A program made the translations under genes and the position numbers. From assembly GCA_011389855.1 (NCBI GenBank), contig JAABTM010000017.1, positions 1 to 35,947 on the forward strand: 35,947 nucleotides of DNA, written 5' to 3'. Positions 15,684 to 23,260 of this stretch are shown here, piece after piece. A model generated the notes under the pieces. That model had not been told where the DNA came from. It saw nothing but the letters and a program-made list of their open reading frames with translations, and searched no databases. How positions within the stretch are numbered: the stretch's first letter is position 1; the number at the start of each line of letters is the position of its first letter. The stretch comes from Desulfobacteraceae bacterium. Its GTDB lineage: Bacteria; Desulfobacterota; Desulfobacteria; Desulfobacterales; JAABSP01.

Positions 15684-16274
15684 ATGCCCAACAAAATCGT
15701 CTTCATCCAGGGAAGCCCCCGCAAAAAGGGCAACACGCGATCCGTAGCCGCCATTGCCATGGAGGCCGCGCTGGAAGCCGGCTCGGCGGTAACCGAAATC
15801 GACGCCACGAAACTCGAATTCAAACAGCCGGGATGCATCGGCTGTCAGAAGTGCCAGGCGTCGGAGAAATTCGAATGCAGTATCGGCGACGAAGTGGGCC
15901 GGACCGTCGCCACGATCCCCCAATATGACGCCGTCGTCATGGCCACGCCGCTGTACTGGTGGAGTTTTTCAGCCCAGCTCAAAATTTTCATAGACCGGAT
16001 GTATTCCCTGTCCAAATTCACCGATTCCTGGGAGGTCCGGTCGGCGCTCTCCGGCAAGACGCTGGCCCTGCTGGCCACCGCCGGCGGATCCATCGAAAAC
16101 AACCTGGAACTGCTGGAACGGCAGTGGAAAAATCCGGCGGACATCCTCGGGTGCAGATTCCTCTCGTGCCTCTTTCCGCTGGTCCCTCCGGAACCGGGCG
16201 CCTTCGCCAAGGACGCCGAAGTCGTGGAAAAAGCCCGCGAATTCGGTCGGGCGCTGGCTTCGGCGGCGCCATAG
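15684..16274 (+). CDS. Flavodoxin-family NAD(P)H-dependent FMN reductase / iron-sulfur flavoprotein
   Basis: This 196-residue cytoplasmic protein has the flavodoxin-like fold of the Isf/FMN-reductase family. The FMN phosphate loop is GSPRKKGNT near residue 10, followed by a cysteine group CIGCQKCQ that is typical of iron-sulfur flavoproteins and may hold a [4Fe-4S] cluster together with the later Cys in KFECSIG. The flavin-contact block MATPLYWWSFSAQLKIFIDR is conserved. Such proteins pass electrons between ferredoxin or NAD(P)H and oxygen, peroxide or quinones. GAAAGGA lies ahead of the ATG. It stands alone between two toxin-antitoxin pairs. Confidence 0.85.
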   Translation: MPNKIVFIQGSPRKKGNTRSVAAIAMEAALEAGSAVTEIDATKLEFKQPGCIGCQKCQASEKFECSIGDEVGRTVATIPQYDAVVMATPLYWWSFSAQLKIFIDRMYSLSKFTDSWEVRSALSGKTLALLATAGGSIENNLELLERQWKNPADILGCRFLSCLFPLVPPEPGAFAKDAEVVEKAREFGRALASAAP

Positions 16275-16311
16275 CGGCGATATCCGCCGGTTGGTGGGAC
16301 GCCCCAAGAGC

Positions 16312-16740
16312 CTAAATCTCGTCTCCCCAGGGATTGAATACCCTCACCCCACCATCCGGCATATCCTTCACATTTCGAGTGGCCACGGTCATGTCGTTGG
16401 TCATTCCGATGGCGGCGATCAACCCGTCGATGACCGGTATTGATTTGCCTTTCGCTTCCGCTTCCGCCCGAATCCGGCCCCACGTTACCGCCGCACGGGT
16501 ATCCACCGGTAGAATCCGGCGGCGAAATCGCTCCGTCAGATCATGATCCAGCCAGTCCTGCAGCGCTCGACGCTTCCGGCCGGCCGGCAGTTTGGAAATG
16601 CCCTTCTGAATCTCACCGAAAGTGATTGAACTCAGGAACAGTGAAACTTCCGGCTGCGCTTTCAACCAGTTCACAACTTTTTCGTTGGGTTGAAGCTTTA
16701 CCAGTTCCGAAATGACGCATGTATCCAAAAGGTAGTTCAT
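16312..16740 (-). CDS. PIN-domain toxin (VapC/FitB type)
   Basis: This 142-residue protein is a PIN-domain ribonuclease. The acidic metal-binding residues are in place: D6 in LLDTCVISE, E43 in FGEIQKG, D105 in VIDGLIAA, and D126 following TRN. The product shows FitB-like features such as the C-terminal VFNPW. Its start overlaps the end of the Phd-like antitoxin gene by four bases, the standard antitoxin-first order. Such toxins cleave tRNA or other RNA when freed from the antitoxin. Confidence 0.93.
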   Translation of the reverse strand: MNYLLDTCVISELVKLQPNEKVVNWLKAQPEVSLFLSSITFGEIQKGISKLPAGRKRRALQDWLDHDLTERFRRRILPVDTRAAVTWGRIRAEAEAKGKSIPVIDGLIAAIGMTNDMTVATRNVKDMPDGGVRVFNPWGDEI

Positions 16741-16985
16741 AGCGCCAAGTCTCGCCCCACATCCTTGTCCCGCTCAATATCGATTTCAGCGCCTTTGAGG
16801 GGCGATTTTGCAAAAAAGGCCGCCAGATCTTCGGCGGGCCGCGCCAACCTGCGATACTCCGACACAGACAATACCACGACGGCTTCAACCCCGTGACGCG
16901 TGACGATCTGGGGGCCGTTGTTCAGGGCCTTTTGAACCACCTCGCTGAACTTGCTTTTCGCCTCTTGCAGTTGCCAATGGTCCAT
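16737..16985 (-). CDS. Phd/YefM-family antitoxin
   Basis: This 82-residue protein has the Phd/YefM start WQLQEAKSKFSEVVQKALNNGPQIVTRHG, with the characteristic AK..FSE and TRHG elements, followed by VEAVVVLSVSEYRRL. The N-terminal half binds DNA as a dimer and the C-terminal tail wraps the toxin. It is the first gene of a two-gene operon with the PIN toxin and ends in a 4-bp overlap with it. AAAGGAGAA precedes the ATG. Confidence 0.93.
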   Translation of the reverse strand: MDHWQLQEAKSKFSEVVQKALNNGPQIVTRHGVEAVVVLSVSEYRRLARPAEDLAAFFAKSPLKGAEIDIERDKDVGRDLAL

Positions 16986-17264
16986 GCGGTTCTCCTTTCC
17001 ATTCCGTATAAACTAGCCAGACTAGACTTTAATTGCAGGGTCTGTTTTTGTCAATGGATTGTCGTCTCGTTCCTGTAAAAATCGATTCTCCAACATCTGA
17101 AACAGTTGAAATAGTTCTTGCCAATCCCTTCACGACCTGCATTCCGCCAGCGACATTCCACAACACGACGATTCCTTTACTCCGGCGCTTTTCTCCATGT
17201 CGTTGCCGCGGGGAATTCGTAACCGAACCGGCCATGCGCTTCATCGGGCCGTTCACGATATTTC

Positions 17265-17459
17265 ATGGATAAATCGGGGATCGATGCCGGTCTGCACTCC
17301 GGCATCCGGGACGAAAACAGCATACTGGCGGCGTTCATCTCCTAACTGCCCAAGGGGGTTCTCGTCTGCGAGGCCGAAGGGCGGATCTCGCTCTTCAACA
17401 GGCGGGCGGCCGAATTTTTGACCGGCGAAGAGGGGGGACCGGACGCCCACATGAAATAG
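17265..17459 (+). pseudogene. Remnant of a PAS-domain signalling protein
   Basis: The frame opens with ATG at 17265, reads 26 codons to an in-frame TAA at 17343-17345, then continues as LPKGVLVCEAEGRISLFNRR and AAEFLTGEE to a TAG at 17457-17459. The second part is the start of a PAS domain as found in sensor kinases and related regulators (pattern LPxGVLVCxAxGRIxLxN). Nothing of a kinase or output domain follows; a convergent gene ends seven bases later. It is a decayed fragment left by deletion, not a working gene. Confidence 0.7.
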
Positions 17460-17465
17460 CCCCGC

Positions 17466-18227
17466 TCATCGCAGCCGGCCGTCGTCCAGAAACCGCAGCC
17501 ACAGCCGCCGCATGGTCTCGGGGTCATGGCCGCCGTCCACCGCGTAAACCCGCTCCGGCGGCAGAATCGCCGCCAGAAGCCGGTGGGCTTCCACGAATCG
17601 ATCCTCTTTTCCGTATCCCAGGTAGAGGGGGACAGACGCGTCCGGGTTCCCGGCATCGGTCTTGAGCCAGTCCCACAGAAGGCGCTCCCAGTCCTCCGAC
17701 GGATCATAGGGCCCCGGCGACCAGTTCCGGACCCCGCCCGCTTCGGCGATCTCACCGATGATCTCCGCGTCTCCCAGAAAGGGCGCGATGACGTAGACCC
17801 CGTCGATGTCTTCGGGATGCAGCCGCGTGTACCACAACGCCCCCATCCCGCCCATGGACGCGCCCACCAGCCAGATGCGGCGGCAGCCTTGGGCTTTGGC
17901 CGGATCGATTACATCGGTCTTCAACCGGGAGACGAGGCTTTCGGCGACATAATACCCGACATGCGCGTTGGGCGCGACCATGTCGAAGGGCAGGCTCCGT
18001 TGCCGCACGGCGGAAACGAAGCCCTCCTTCTCAAAGCTCCGGTGGCTGCCGCCCTGGCCTCTCAGAAAGACAATCAAATGGGGACGGCGCCCGCCGTCAT
18101 CGGGTCCGTACCTCAGCACATCCAGAGGCGCGTCGGCCCCTAAGAAATAGGCGCACCCTGTCAACCAGAAGGTCCAAAGGAAGACGGTCATCGCCGTAAA
18201 AGCGCCTTTCCCGATGCGCGCCGTCAT
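17466..18227 (-). CDS. Alpha/beta-hydrolase lipoprotein
   Basis: This 253-residue protein starts with a short hydrophobic signal and a lipobox (L22-T-G-C25), so it is likely an outer- or inner-membrane lipoprotein facing the periplasm. It has an alpha/beta-hydrolase fold with the nucleophile elbow GASMGGMGAL (S124), a probable acid D209 in GYGKEDRF, and H234 in DGGHDPETM. This resembles esterase-D or feruloyl-esterase-type hydrolases. The substrate is unknown. It stands alone; the DUF302 gene ends 26 bp upstream and could share a transcript. Confidence 0.82.
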   Translation of the reverse strand: MTARIGKGAFTAMTVFLWTFWLTGCAYFLGADAPLDVLRYGPDDGGRRPHLIVFLRGQGGSHRSFEKEGFVSAVRQRSLPFDMVAPNAHVGYYVAESLVSRLKTDVIDPAKAQGCRRIWLVGASMGGMGALWYTRLHPEDIDGVYVIAPFLGDAEIIGEIAEAGGVRNWSPGPYDPSEDWERLLWDWLKTDAGNPDASVPLYLGYGKEDRFVEAHRLLAAILPPERVYAVDGGHDPETMRRLWLRFLDDGRLR

Positions 18228-18253
18228 GGACAGCCCCCTTTCCCAACGGGTTG

Positions 18254-18655
18254 TTATGTTAGACTCTCCACGATCCGTTTGAGGATATCGGACACCTCGC
18301 CGGCAATGGACCGCAGATCCTCGTTGCCGATCACCTCCATGGCGGCGGCGGGATTGAGGGCCGACACCACCGTCCTGCCGTCGTCGTTTTCATAGACGAC
18401 GATGTTGCAGGGCAGCAGCAGCCCGACGTCCAGGTCGATCTGGAGCGTTTTGAGGGCGTAGGGCGGATTGCACGCCCCGATGATCACGTATTTTCTGAAA
18501 TCCGCGTCGATCTTCTTCTTCAGTGTCTCTTTGACGTCGATCTCCGTCAGCACCCCGAATCCCTCGGTTTTCATGGCCTCCTTGACCTTGGGAACGACCG
18601 ATTCGTAGCCGTCCTCCAGCACCGTCGTGTGAGCGTACTGTTTCCATCTTTCCAT
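18254..18655 (-). CDS. DUF302-family protein
   Basis: This 133-residue protein is a single DUF302 domain. The family pattern is seen in VVPKVKEAMKTEGFGVLTEIDVKETL, then YVIIGACNPPYALKTLQ, and LLLPCNIVVYEN. The structures known for this family are small alpha/beta dimers of unknown function, often found with thiosulfate or metal-stress genes. The ATG at 18655 is chosen because AAAGGA lies upstream at usual distance and the family homology starts just after; an ATG at 18673 lacks a ribosome site. No partner gene is evident. Confidence 0.85.
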   Translation of the reverse strand: MERWKQYAHTTVLEDGYESVVPKVKEAMKTEGFGVLTEIDVKETLKKKIDADFRKYVIIGACNPPYALKTLQIDLDVGLLLPCNIVVYENDDGRTVVSALNPAAAMEVIGNEDLRSIAGEVSDILKRIVESLT

Positions 18656-18705
18656 AGGGGGGTTCCTTTCCATTTCAGTTCAAAAACAATCCCGGTTCAT
18701 CCTGA

Positions 18706-18855
18706 TTTTCCAATAACTTCCACTTCAACGACCAGCAGATCGGCACGCTCATGGACGCCATGAACAAAAGCGCGTCGGAAGAGACCGCCGCCCGGAACTG
18801 GATTGAAGACCACCAGGATCTGGTGGACAGTTGGATTGGGAGCAAATCACAGTAG
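18706..18855 (+). pseudogene. 3' remnant of a glycine-betaine/proline binding-protein gene
   Basis: Reading from 18706 gives FSNNFHFNDQQIGTLMDAMN and, further on, AARNWIEDHQDLVDSWI ending in SKSQ and TAG at 18853-18855. This is the C-terminal end of an OpuAC/ProX-type solute-binding protein (NNF-x-DEQ-x-LM ... AxxWIExxxDLVDSWI). A stop codon lies just upstream (18703-18705) and no start or earlier part of the protein is present. The TAG lies within the 30-bp palindrome that begins at 18851. It is a leftover of a lost osmoprotectant transporter gene. Confidence 0.78.
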
Positions 18856-18880
18856 GGGCGAAAAATTTTTCGCCCCTACT
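18851..18880. repeat. 30-bp perfect palindrome, copy 2
   Basis: This is a perfect inverted repeat whose inner 28 bases are identical to the copy after hcp (3118-3145); only the outermost base pair differs (A/T here, T/A there). It contains the stop codon of the betaine-binding-protein remnant. Two exact copies 15.7 kb apart, both straight after a coding 3' end, suggest a dispersed palindromic repeat. Confidence 0.9.
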
Positions 18881-18928
18881 CTTTCCCGTCTAAATATCTG
18901 GTGTTTCCAAGGAAATTCCGGAAACCGC

Positions 18929-19360
18929 CTATTTCGTGCAGTCCCCGAGCCGCTTGCCGGTCATCGTATTCGTCATCGTCATTTTCCCCTGTCCGGGGAC
19001 ATCCACCGTCGTTTCCGCCGATCCCTGGAACGTGTCGCCGCGGTAGGTGATTTCCCCCCGGCTGTCCGTCTTTCCCTGAGCCCCCTCGCAGACGATGCGC
19101 CATGCGACCTTGTCGCCGGACACATTGTAGTCAACCGTCTTGCAGTCCTGCCCCGGTTCTTTGTTCTGGGGGACCATGTCTTCTTCGGTCAGACAGTAGG
19201 TGTTGGTTACGTCCGGGATGGCCATGGGCATGCCCGGCATTTCGGTTTTGGTGACCACCCGCCACTGGCCTGGATTCATTGGGGATTCGGCCAGAGCTGT
19301 TGACCCTGTCAATGCCAGGGCGAAGATGGATATCCATACCACTAAAGACATTTTCTGCAT
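18929..19360 (-). CDS. DUF3617 periplasmic protein
   Basis: This 143-residue protein has a clear cleaved signal peptide (hydrophobic stretch LVVWISIFALALTGSTALA, likely cut after ALA) and a DUF3617 domain: NPGQWRVVTKTEMPGMPMA, then the cysteine in NTYCLTEED and two more pairs of Cys that probably form disulfides (QDCKTVDY, RIVCEG, GDCTK). The family function is unknown; members are small periplasmic beta-rich proteins. It is divergent from the ferritin remnant and separated from it by 263 bp. Confidence 0.88.
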   Translation of the reverse strand: MQKMSLVVWISIFALALTGSTALAESPMNPGQWRVVTKTEMPGMPMAIPDVTNTYCLTEEDMVPQNKEPGQDCKTVDYNVSGDKVAWRIVCEGAQGKTDSRGEITYRGDTFQGSAETTVDVPGQGKMTMTNTMTGKRLGDCTK

Positions 19361-19551
19361 TTGAAAATCCTTTCGGTTAAGCGTTTCTGCTTTCGCCCAA
19401 ATAGCAATACGCCGGAAAGCGGGGCAAAAGCGATCCTATTGCCGTCACTTTGAGGTTTTTAAGGAATCAAAGTCAAGTGAAAAATCACAAAAAAACGGCA
19501 TTCGACGCCTGGTGTTGGACGGCCCGATGCGTCGCGAAAATAGTCCCTCGA

Positions 19552-19568
19552 CAGCCGAACTTCGGCTG
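19552..19568. promoter_or_regulatory. 17-bp palindromic operator candidate before the ferritin remnant
   Basis: CAGCCGAA-C-TTCGGCTG has perfect 8-bp arms. It lies 56 bp before the ATG at 19624, followed by TATTATAGGGG, which could be a -10 region. This is a typical place for a repressor site. The regulator is unknown. The promoter seems to survive although its gene is broken. Confidence 0.45.
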
Positions 19569-19623
19569 ACTATTATAGGGGAATATGTCGCTGTCCGTAA
19601 ACTGAAACGAAAGGAGACCGCCG

Positions 19624-19743
19624 ATGTTAAGCCAAAAGATGACCGACGCACTCAACTACCAGATCAATAAGGTGAATTACGGGAATGAATATCCCAACAA
19701 GGCAAATTCAAGGGATCGCTCACCGCTGGCCGCGCGGAAGTGA
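19624..19743 (+). pseudogene. 5' remnant of a ferritin gene
   Basis: After AAGGAG at good distance, the frame reads MLSQKMTDALNYQINK, the exact start pattern of bacterial non-heme ferritins (MLSxKMxxALNxQIN). After 16 codons the similarity is lost, and the reading runs through junk to a TGA at 19741-19743 that lies inside the dispersed hairpin element starting at 19732. None of the iron-binding helices is present. It may still be translated as a 39-residue peptide, but it cannot store iron. Confidence 0.7.
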
Positions 19744-19795
19744 ACTCCCACGCTATTTTACCATGCCCTTACAGGACATTTTTAAGCAATTCCAG
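19732..19795 (-). repeat. Half copy of the dispersed hairpin element
   Basis: These 64 bases match the reverse complement of 24030-24093 with few differences, including the stretch ACAGGACATTTTTAAGCAAT. The other half with its inverted arm is missing here. A degenerate core GGGAATGAATATCCC at 19681-19695 may be a further piece. It lies between the ferritin remnant and the first SPFH gene. Confidence 0.85.
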
Positions 19796-19833
19796 CCCTG
19801 TGAGGAAGAACCCCAACCTAAAGGTGGCAAACC

Positions 19834-20823
19834 ATGGCTGTTTTTGGATTTCTCATCGGCATTGGCGCGTACTTCGTTTACCGGAGCATCGTCACGGGTT
19901 TTTACACCGTCTCCCCAAACGAGCGGGCGGTCATCACCGTCTTCGGCAAGGCCCGGCGGCTGGAGATGGGCGGGTCCACGGCGAAGGATTCGGCCCTGAG
20001 CGAGGAGGAAAAGGAGCGCTACGATTATCCCCTGTTGAAGCCGATCCCGCCGGGCGGCCCTTACTTCAAATGGCCCTGGATGAAGGTCCACAAGGTGGAC
20101 ATCCAGACCCAGGCCCTGGACCTTACCTGGGATCCCACCAAAGCCCAGGAGACCATCGAAGCGGTGACCAAGGACAACCTGACCATCGGCGTGGACGGGC
20201 AGATCCGGTTCCGGGTCAGTGAAAACAACCTGTATCCGTATCTCTTCGGGGTCCGGAGCCCCCTGGAGCACGTGATGGGCTTTTTCATCTCGGTATTGCG
20301 GGAGCGGATCGCCAATTTCACCGATCCCAAAGGGTCCCAGCTCATCAAGGAAGCGGATATGGGCGACGGCGCCGAGGGGAGCGCCCTGGACATCACCGAG
20401 GGCGTATCCATCAACGATCTCCGGAAAAACCTGCCCCTGTTGAACGATTTCATGGAGGAACAGTGCCGCAACACGCCGGAACGATACGGCATCGAACTGG
20501 ACGCGGCCCTGATCACCGAAATCGATCCGCCCAGCGAGGTCGATTCGGCCCTGTCGTCCATCAACTCCACCCGGAACCAGGTGGCCGCCGACATCTCCAC
20601 GGCCCGGGCCGACGCGGAGCAGCAGATCACCATGAGCAACCGGGCCGTGGAGATCGCCTCAAACAACGCCCATGCCGAAGTGGCGCCCCTCAGCGAGCTG
20701 GCCCGAACCCTGATGGAAGTCAAACAGGAAGGCGGGTCGGCCGCCCTCAAAGCCTACGTCCGGAACATGCAGGTGCCGCTGTTGGGGCGAGCCAGCCGGG
20801 TCGTGAAGACATCCAACGCATAG
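19834..20823 (+). CDS. SPFH/Band 7 membrane protein (first of a pair)
   Basis: This 329-residue protein has one N-terminal membrane segment (VFGFLIGIGAYFVYRSIV) followed by an SPFH domain: FYTVSPNERAVITVFGKARR opens it, then GGPYFKWPWMKVHKVDIQTQ and the block VTKDNLTIGVDGQIRFRVSE. The C-terminal part (about 235-300) is a helical segment rich in Ala, Glu and Gln (QVAADISTARADAEQQI) that oligomerises as in HflK, stomatin and flotillin. These proteins form membrane-bound ring or cage assemblies that organise lipids or control proteases. A second SPFH gene follows after 34 bp, giving an HflK/HflC-like arrangement, although neither protein is a plain HflK or HflC. Confidence 0.88.
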   Translation: MAVFGFLIGIGAYFVYRSIVTGFYTVSPNERAVITVFGKARRLEMGGSTAKDSALSEEEKERYDYPLLKPIPPGGPYFKWPWMKVHKVDIQTQALDLTWDPTKAQETIEAVTKDNLTIGVDGQIRFRVSENNLYPYLFGVRSPLEHVMGFFISVLRERIANFTDPKGSQLIKEADMGDGAEGSALDITEGVSINDLRKNLPLLNDFMEEQCRNTPERYGIELDAALITEIDPPSEVDSALSSINSTRNQVAADISTARADAEQQITMSNRAVEIASNNAHAEVAPLSELARTLMEVKQEGGSAALKAYVRNMQVPLLGRASRVVKTSNA

Positions 20824-20857
20824 GGAAACGACAGAAACCTGAAAGGGGAACACCATA

Positions 20858-21760
20858 ATGGGATCTAACTTGACTGCATTCATCACCCTGGCCGTGATCG
20901 GTTTCGCGACCATCCCGATCTGCCTCTTTATCGCCCGCCGTCTGGGATTGTACATCACGGTGGCCGAAGCCGAAGCGAGCGTCTACACCCTGTTCGGAAA
21001 AGTGCTGGGGACCATCGATACGCCGGGACTCCACTTTCCGATCCTCCGGTTCGGCCCCAGGGCGCTGATGCTGCCGTTTTTCGGGAAGCGCTATACCGTC
21101 AACACCGCTCTGCGGCAGAACTACCTCCGGAGCCAGATGGTCAATTCCGAAGAGGGAACGCCCATGGGGGTGGGCATCTGGTACGAGATGCGGGTGACCG
21201 ACCCGGTCTCCTATCTGTTCAAAAACGCCAACCCCGAAGGGTCGCTGGAGGCCAACGTGGCCAGTTCGACCATCTCCGTCCTGTCCAACCTGGAGATGGA
21301 AAAGATGCTGGAAAACCGCCACGGCCTGAGCCGCACGGTCCGATCCACAGTCTCGCCTTTGTCGGAAAAATGGGGATATCGTCTCGGCTCGGTCTATATC
21401 CGGAAAGTGGCCTTTACGGATGCCTCCATGGTGGAAAACATCACCGAAAAGGTGGTGAAACGACTCATCCAGGTCACCTCCGCCATGAAACAGGACGGCG
21501 AAAACCGCGTCGGCCTGATCAAAAGCCAGACCGCCAACAAGGTCTCCCAGAAAATGGCCGAAGCCGGCTCCGTCCGTCCCGAGGTGGTGGGATCGACGTT
21601 GAACAGCATCGCCAAAAAGGACGTGGAAGTCTTGGAAGCCGTTCAGACGGTCATGGAGACCGAAAAACTGCTGGAATCAGGGGCCTCGGTGGAGGTGATT
21701 CCGGACGGGACGTCGGTGTTGGTGCAGTTGGGTCACCGATTCGCAAACCATACAGCATAA
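20858..21760 (+). CDS. SPFH/Band 7 membrane protein (second of a pair)
   Basis: This 300-residue protein has an N-terminal membrane segment (FITLAVIGFATIPICLFIA) and an SPFH domain (YITVAEAEASVYTLFGKVLG, then TPGLHFPI and YTVNTALRQNYLRSQMVNS). The middle holds GVGIWYEMRVTDPVSYLF, a core SPFH strand pair, and the C-terminal helical region has VEVLEAVQTVMETEKLLE. AAAGGGGAA lies before the ATG. With the preceding gene it probably forms a hetero-oligomer at the inner membrane. The 3' end overlaps the convergent CcbP-like gene by 28 bp. Confidence 0.85.
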   Translation: MGSNLTAFITLAVIGFATIPICLFIARRLGLYITVAEAEASVYTLFGKVLGTIDTPGLHFPILRFGPRALMLPFFGKRYTVNTALRQNYLRSQMVNSEEGTPMGVGIWYEMRVTDPVSYLFKNANPEGSLEANVASSTISVLSNLEMEKMLENRHGLSRTVRSTVSPLSEKWGYRLGSVYIRKVAFTDASMVENITEKVVKRLIQVTSAMKQDGENRVGLIKSQTANKVSQKMAEAGSVRPEVVGSTLNSIAKKDVEVLEAVQTVMETEKLLESGASVEVIPDGTSVLVQLGHRFANHTA

Positions 21761-22389
21761 TCGTTCACTGGCTGATAATTTGATGATGTCTCGTCGATGA
21801 CTTCCAAATCACATAGCGGGAATACATATTTCCGACGCCCTTTGCGCAGCGATACCAGAATGCCATAGGGATCTTCACTTCCCTCTATGCCATGCACCTT
21901 TACCCGATCATCGGCTTGCAATGGGCCCCGTTCTTGAAATTCCGATACTTCCGCTTCGAACGGAAACTCCAGCATCTGCTGAAGATAGGCATTCCACGCT
22001 TCAAAGGCGGACGAGTCATCCCCGGCTTGGGACAAAATCGCCTGGATGCGCTTGCCTTCCTCACCCAAAAAGCTCCATCTATGTTTTCTTTCAAGATGTT
22101 GAATCGCCTCTTCGACATCCTCTACACTATCCCTGGGACTTACGAGTTCAACATCTGTCGGAGAAAGGTATATTTGCGACCAATCCAGTCCTTTCTCCTC
22201 ACATTGATCGATTATTTCAGCCGGCATGTTTTTGAGAGTGAGGCTGTCCCACTTTATGCAGATCGTATCGTAATTTTTATCCACCTCGGAGATCCTCCCT
22301 TGCCAACCACCGATGTTTATATTCAAGTCAGGATCTTCAACATTTGGTTTTACAACGACCGCATCTCCTGCTTCGATTTTATTTTGCAT
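21733..22389 (-). CDS. CcbP-like calcium-binding-family protein with N-terminal SH3-like part
   Basis: This is a 218-residue acidic protein. The C-terminal third (about 125-215) fits the family of the cyanobacterial calcium-binding protein CcbP: LEFPFEAEVSEFQERGPLQ, DDRVKVHGIEG, and a final FPLCDLEVIDE followed by NDYAVWF. The N-terminal part (1-75) begins as a small beta-barrel, AGDAVVVKPNV ... WQGRISEVD, like a hypervariable SH3-type domain. The function outside cyanobacteria is unknown. It is the last of four minus-strand genes, 41 bp after an AbiEii-like nucleotidyltransferase, and overlaps the convergent SPFH gene by 28 bp. Confidence 0.65.
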   Translation of the reverse strand: MQNKIEAGDAVVVKPNVEDPDLNINIGGWQGRISEVDKNYDTICIKWDSLTLKNMPAEIIDQCEEKGLDWSQIYLSPTDVELVSPRDSVEDVEEAIQHLERKHRWSFLGEEGKRIQAILSQAGDDSSAFEAWNAYLQQMLEFPFEAEVSEFQERGPLQADDRVKVHGIEGSEDPYGILVSLRKGRRKYVFPLCDLEVIDETSSNYQPVNDYAVWFANR

Positions 22390-22430
22390 TATTCACCTCT
22401 TTCATTTACGGTGGCGGAATCCCTGTCAAC

Positions 22431-23006
22431 TCAAGGCTGATCCGAAGCCCCGCTCGTCAGAACTTTTTCCAATTTTGTTATAATTTCAGGTGATTCTTTT
22501 AGCTCGCACAAGGGCGTCAACTGCTCGATGATGTAGTCCCTGTTGAGCTTATGCGACTGTTTCATGGCGATGCTCTCCACGTCGCCCCAATCTTTCGGCC
22601 GGTCGGCAAAGGCCTTGAGAACGATGAGATCCTCCGCGGAACATGTTATCAGAGGGCAGTCGGAAGAAAAAAGAAAAGGCGTGGCGTTTCGTATCATTTC
22701 TTCCTCGAAGGGCAAACCGGAGAGAGAAATATCAATCGCAACGCCGTTTGAAGAGAAAAGCAGCAACACTCTGTTGTCGAGGGCAAAGGTGATCGGGTCG
22801 TCGATTCTGCTTTTATACTGGTTTAACAGTTGTTTTACGTATGCCTCCTCATTTCCGAATCCGCACATGAGACAAAGATCGATATCCTGTGTCATCCTGA
22901 CTTCGCCCCATCGGATAACGGCCAATCCGCCAATAAAGCAGAACGGCCACTTTTGGGCTTCCAATGTCTGCTGGATTTCCTTTGCAGCCTGGAATAACCC
23001 GTTCAT
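22431..23006 (-). CDS. AbiEii-like nucleotidyltransferase
   Basis: This 191-residue protein has the minimal polymerase-beta nucleotidyltransferase fold of AbiEii/AbiGii and related toxins: FIGGLAVIRWGEVRMTQDID with Gly26-Gly27, D41 and D43, and a third acidic residue D92 in VAIDISL. The following block AEDLIVLKAFADRPKDWGDV is the usual helix of this family. Such enzymes add nucleotides to tRNA or protein; as toxins they stop translation. It overlaps the preceding small gene by four bases. The antitoxin is probably the 85-residue neighbour or the second transferase-like protein. Confidence 0.82.
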   Translation of the reverse strand: MNGLFQAAKEIQQTLEAQKWPFCFIGGLAVIRWGEVRMTQDIDLCLMCGFGNEEAYVKQLLNQYKSRIDDPITFALDNRVLLLFSSNGVAIDISLSGLPFEEEMIRNATPFLFSSDCPLITCSAEDLIVLKAFADRPKDWGDVESIAMKQSHKLNRDYIIEQLTPLCELKESPEIITKLEKVLTSGASDQP

Positions 23007-23260
23007 GATTGACCACCTTTATCTGGTGTTTTCGGTTGTTTCATTCTCATAAACAGACGCTGTTGCTCAACAAGGCCGCTGGATAAACGGACTTCGCAAT
23101 TATCGCAGGCATATTGCAGCATTTCGTCCAGAACTTTCCGCTTCTTTTCATAATAATCCTTTGAACGCAGCTCTTCGGCTTTTAGTTTTTGTAGCGATAC
23201 CGCTGCTTTTTGCCATGTTTTGACCCATCTGAGACTTTGTTTTTGTCTATCCATCGTCAT
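23003..23260 (-). CDS. Small helical protein between two nucleotidyltransferase genes
   Basis: This 85-residue basic, strongly helical protein has the start SLRWVKTWQKAAVSLQKLKA and then EELRSKDYYEKKRKVLDEML. I do not know a family name, but short proteins of the form W-x-x-TWxxA...L..I+..ELR are regularly found upstream of nucleotidyltransferase genes. It is linked by 4-bp overlaps to both neighbours, so the three are translated together in fixed proportion. An antitoxin or adaptor role for one or both transferases is the simplest guess. Confidence 0.7.
   Translation of the reverse strand: MTMDRQKQSLRWVKTWQKAAVSLQKLKAEELRSKDYYEKKRKVLDEMLQYACDNCEVRLSSGLVEQQRLFMRMKQPKTPDKGGQS

Noticed and set aside
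16986-17264. Gene in the gap upstream of the Phd antitoxin
   Set aside because: Several short frames exist on both strands, none with a family pattern or convincing start; it probably only holds the promoter of the antitoxin operon.
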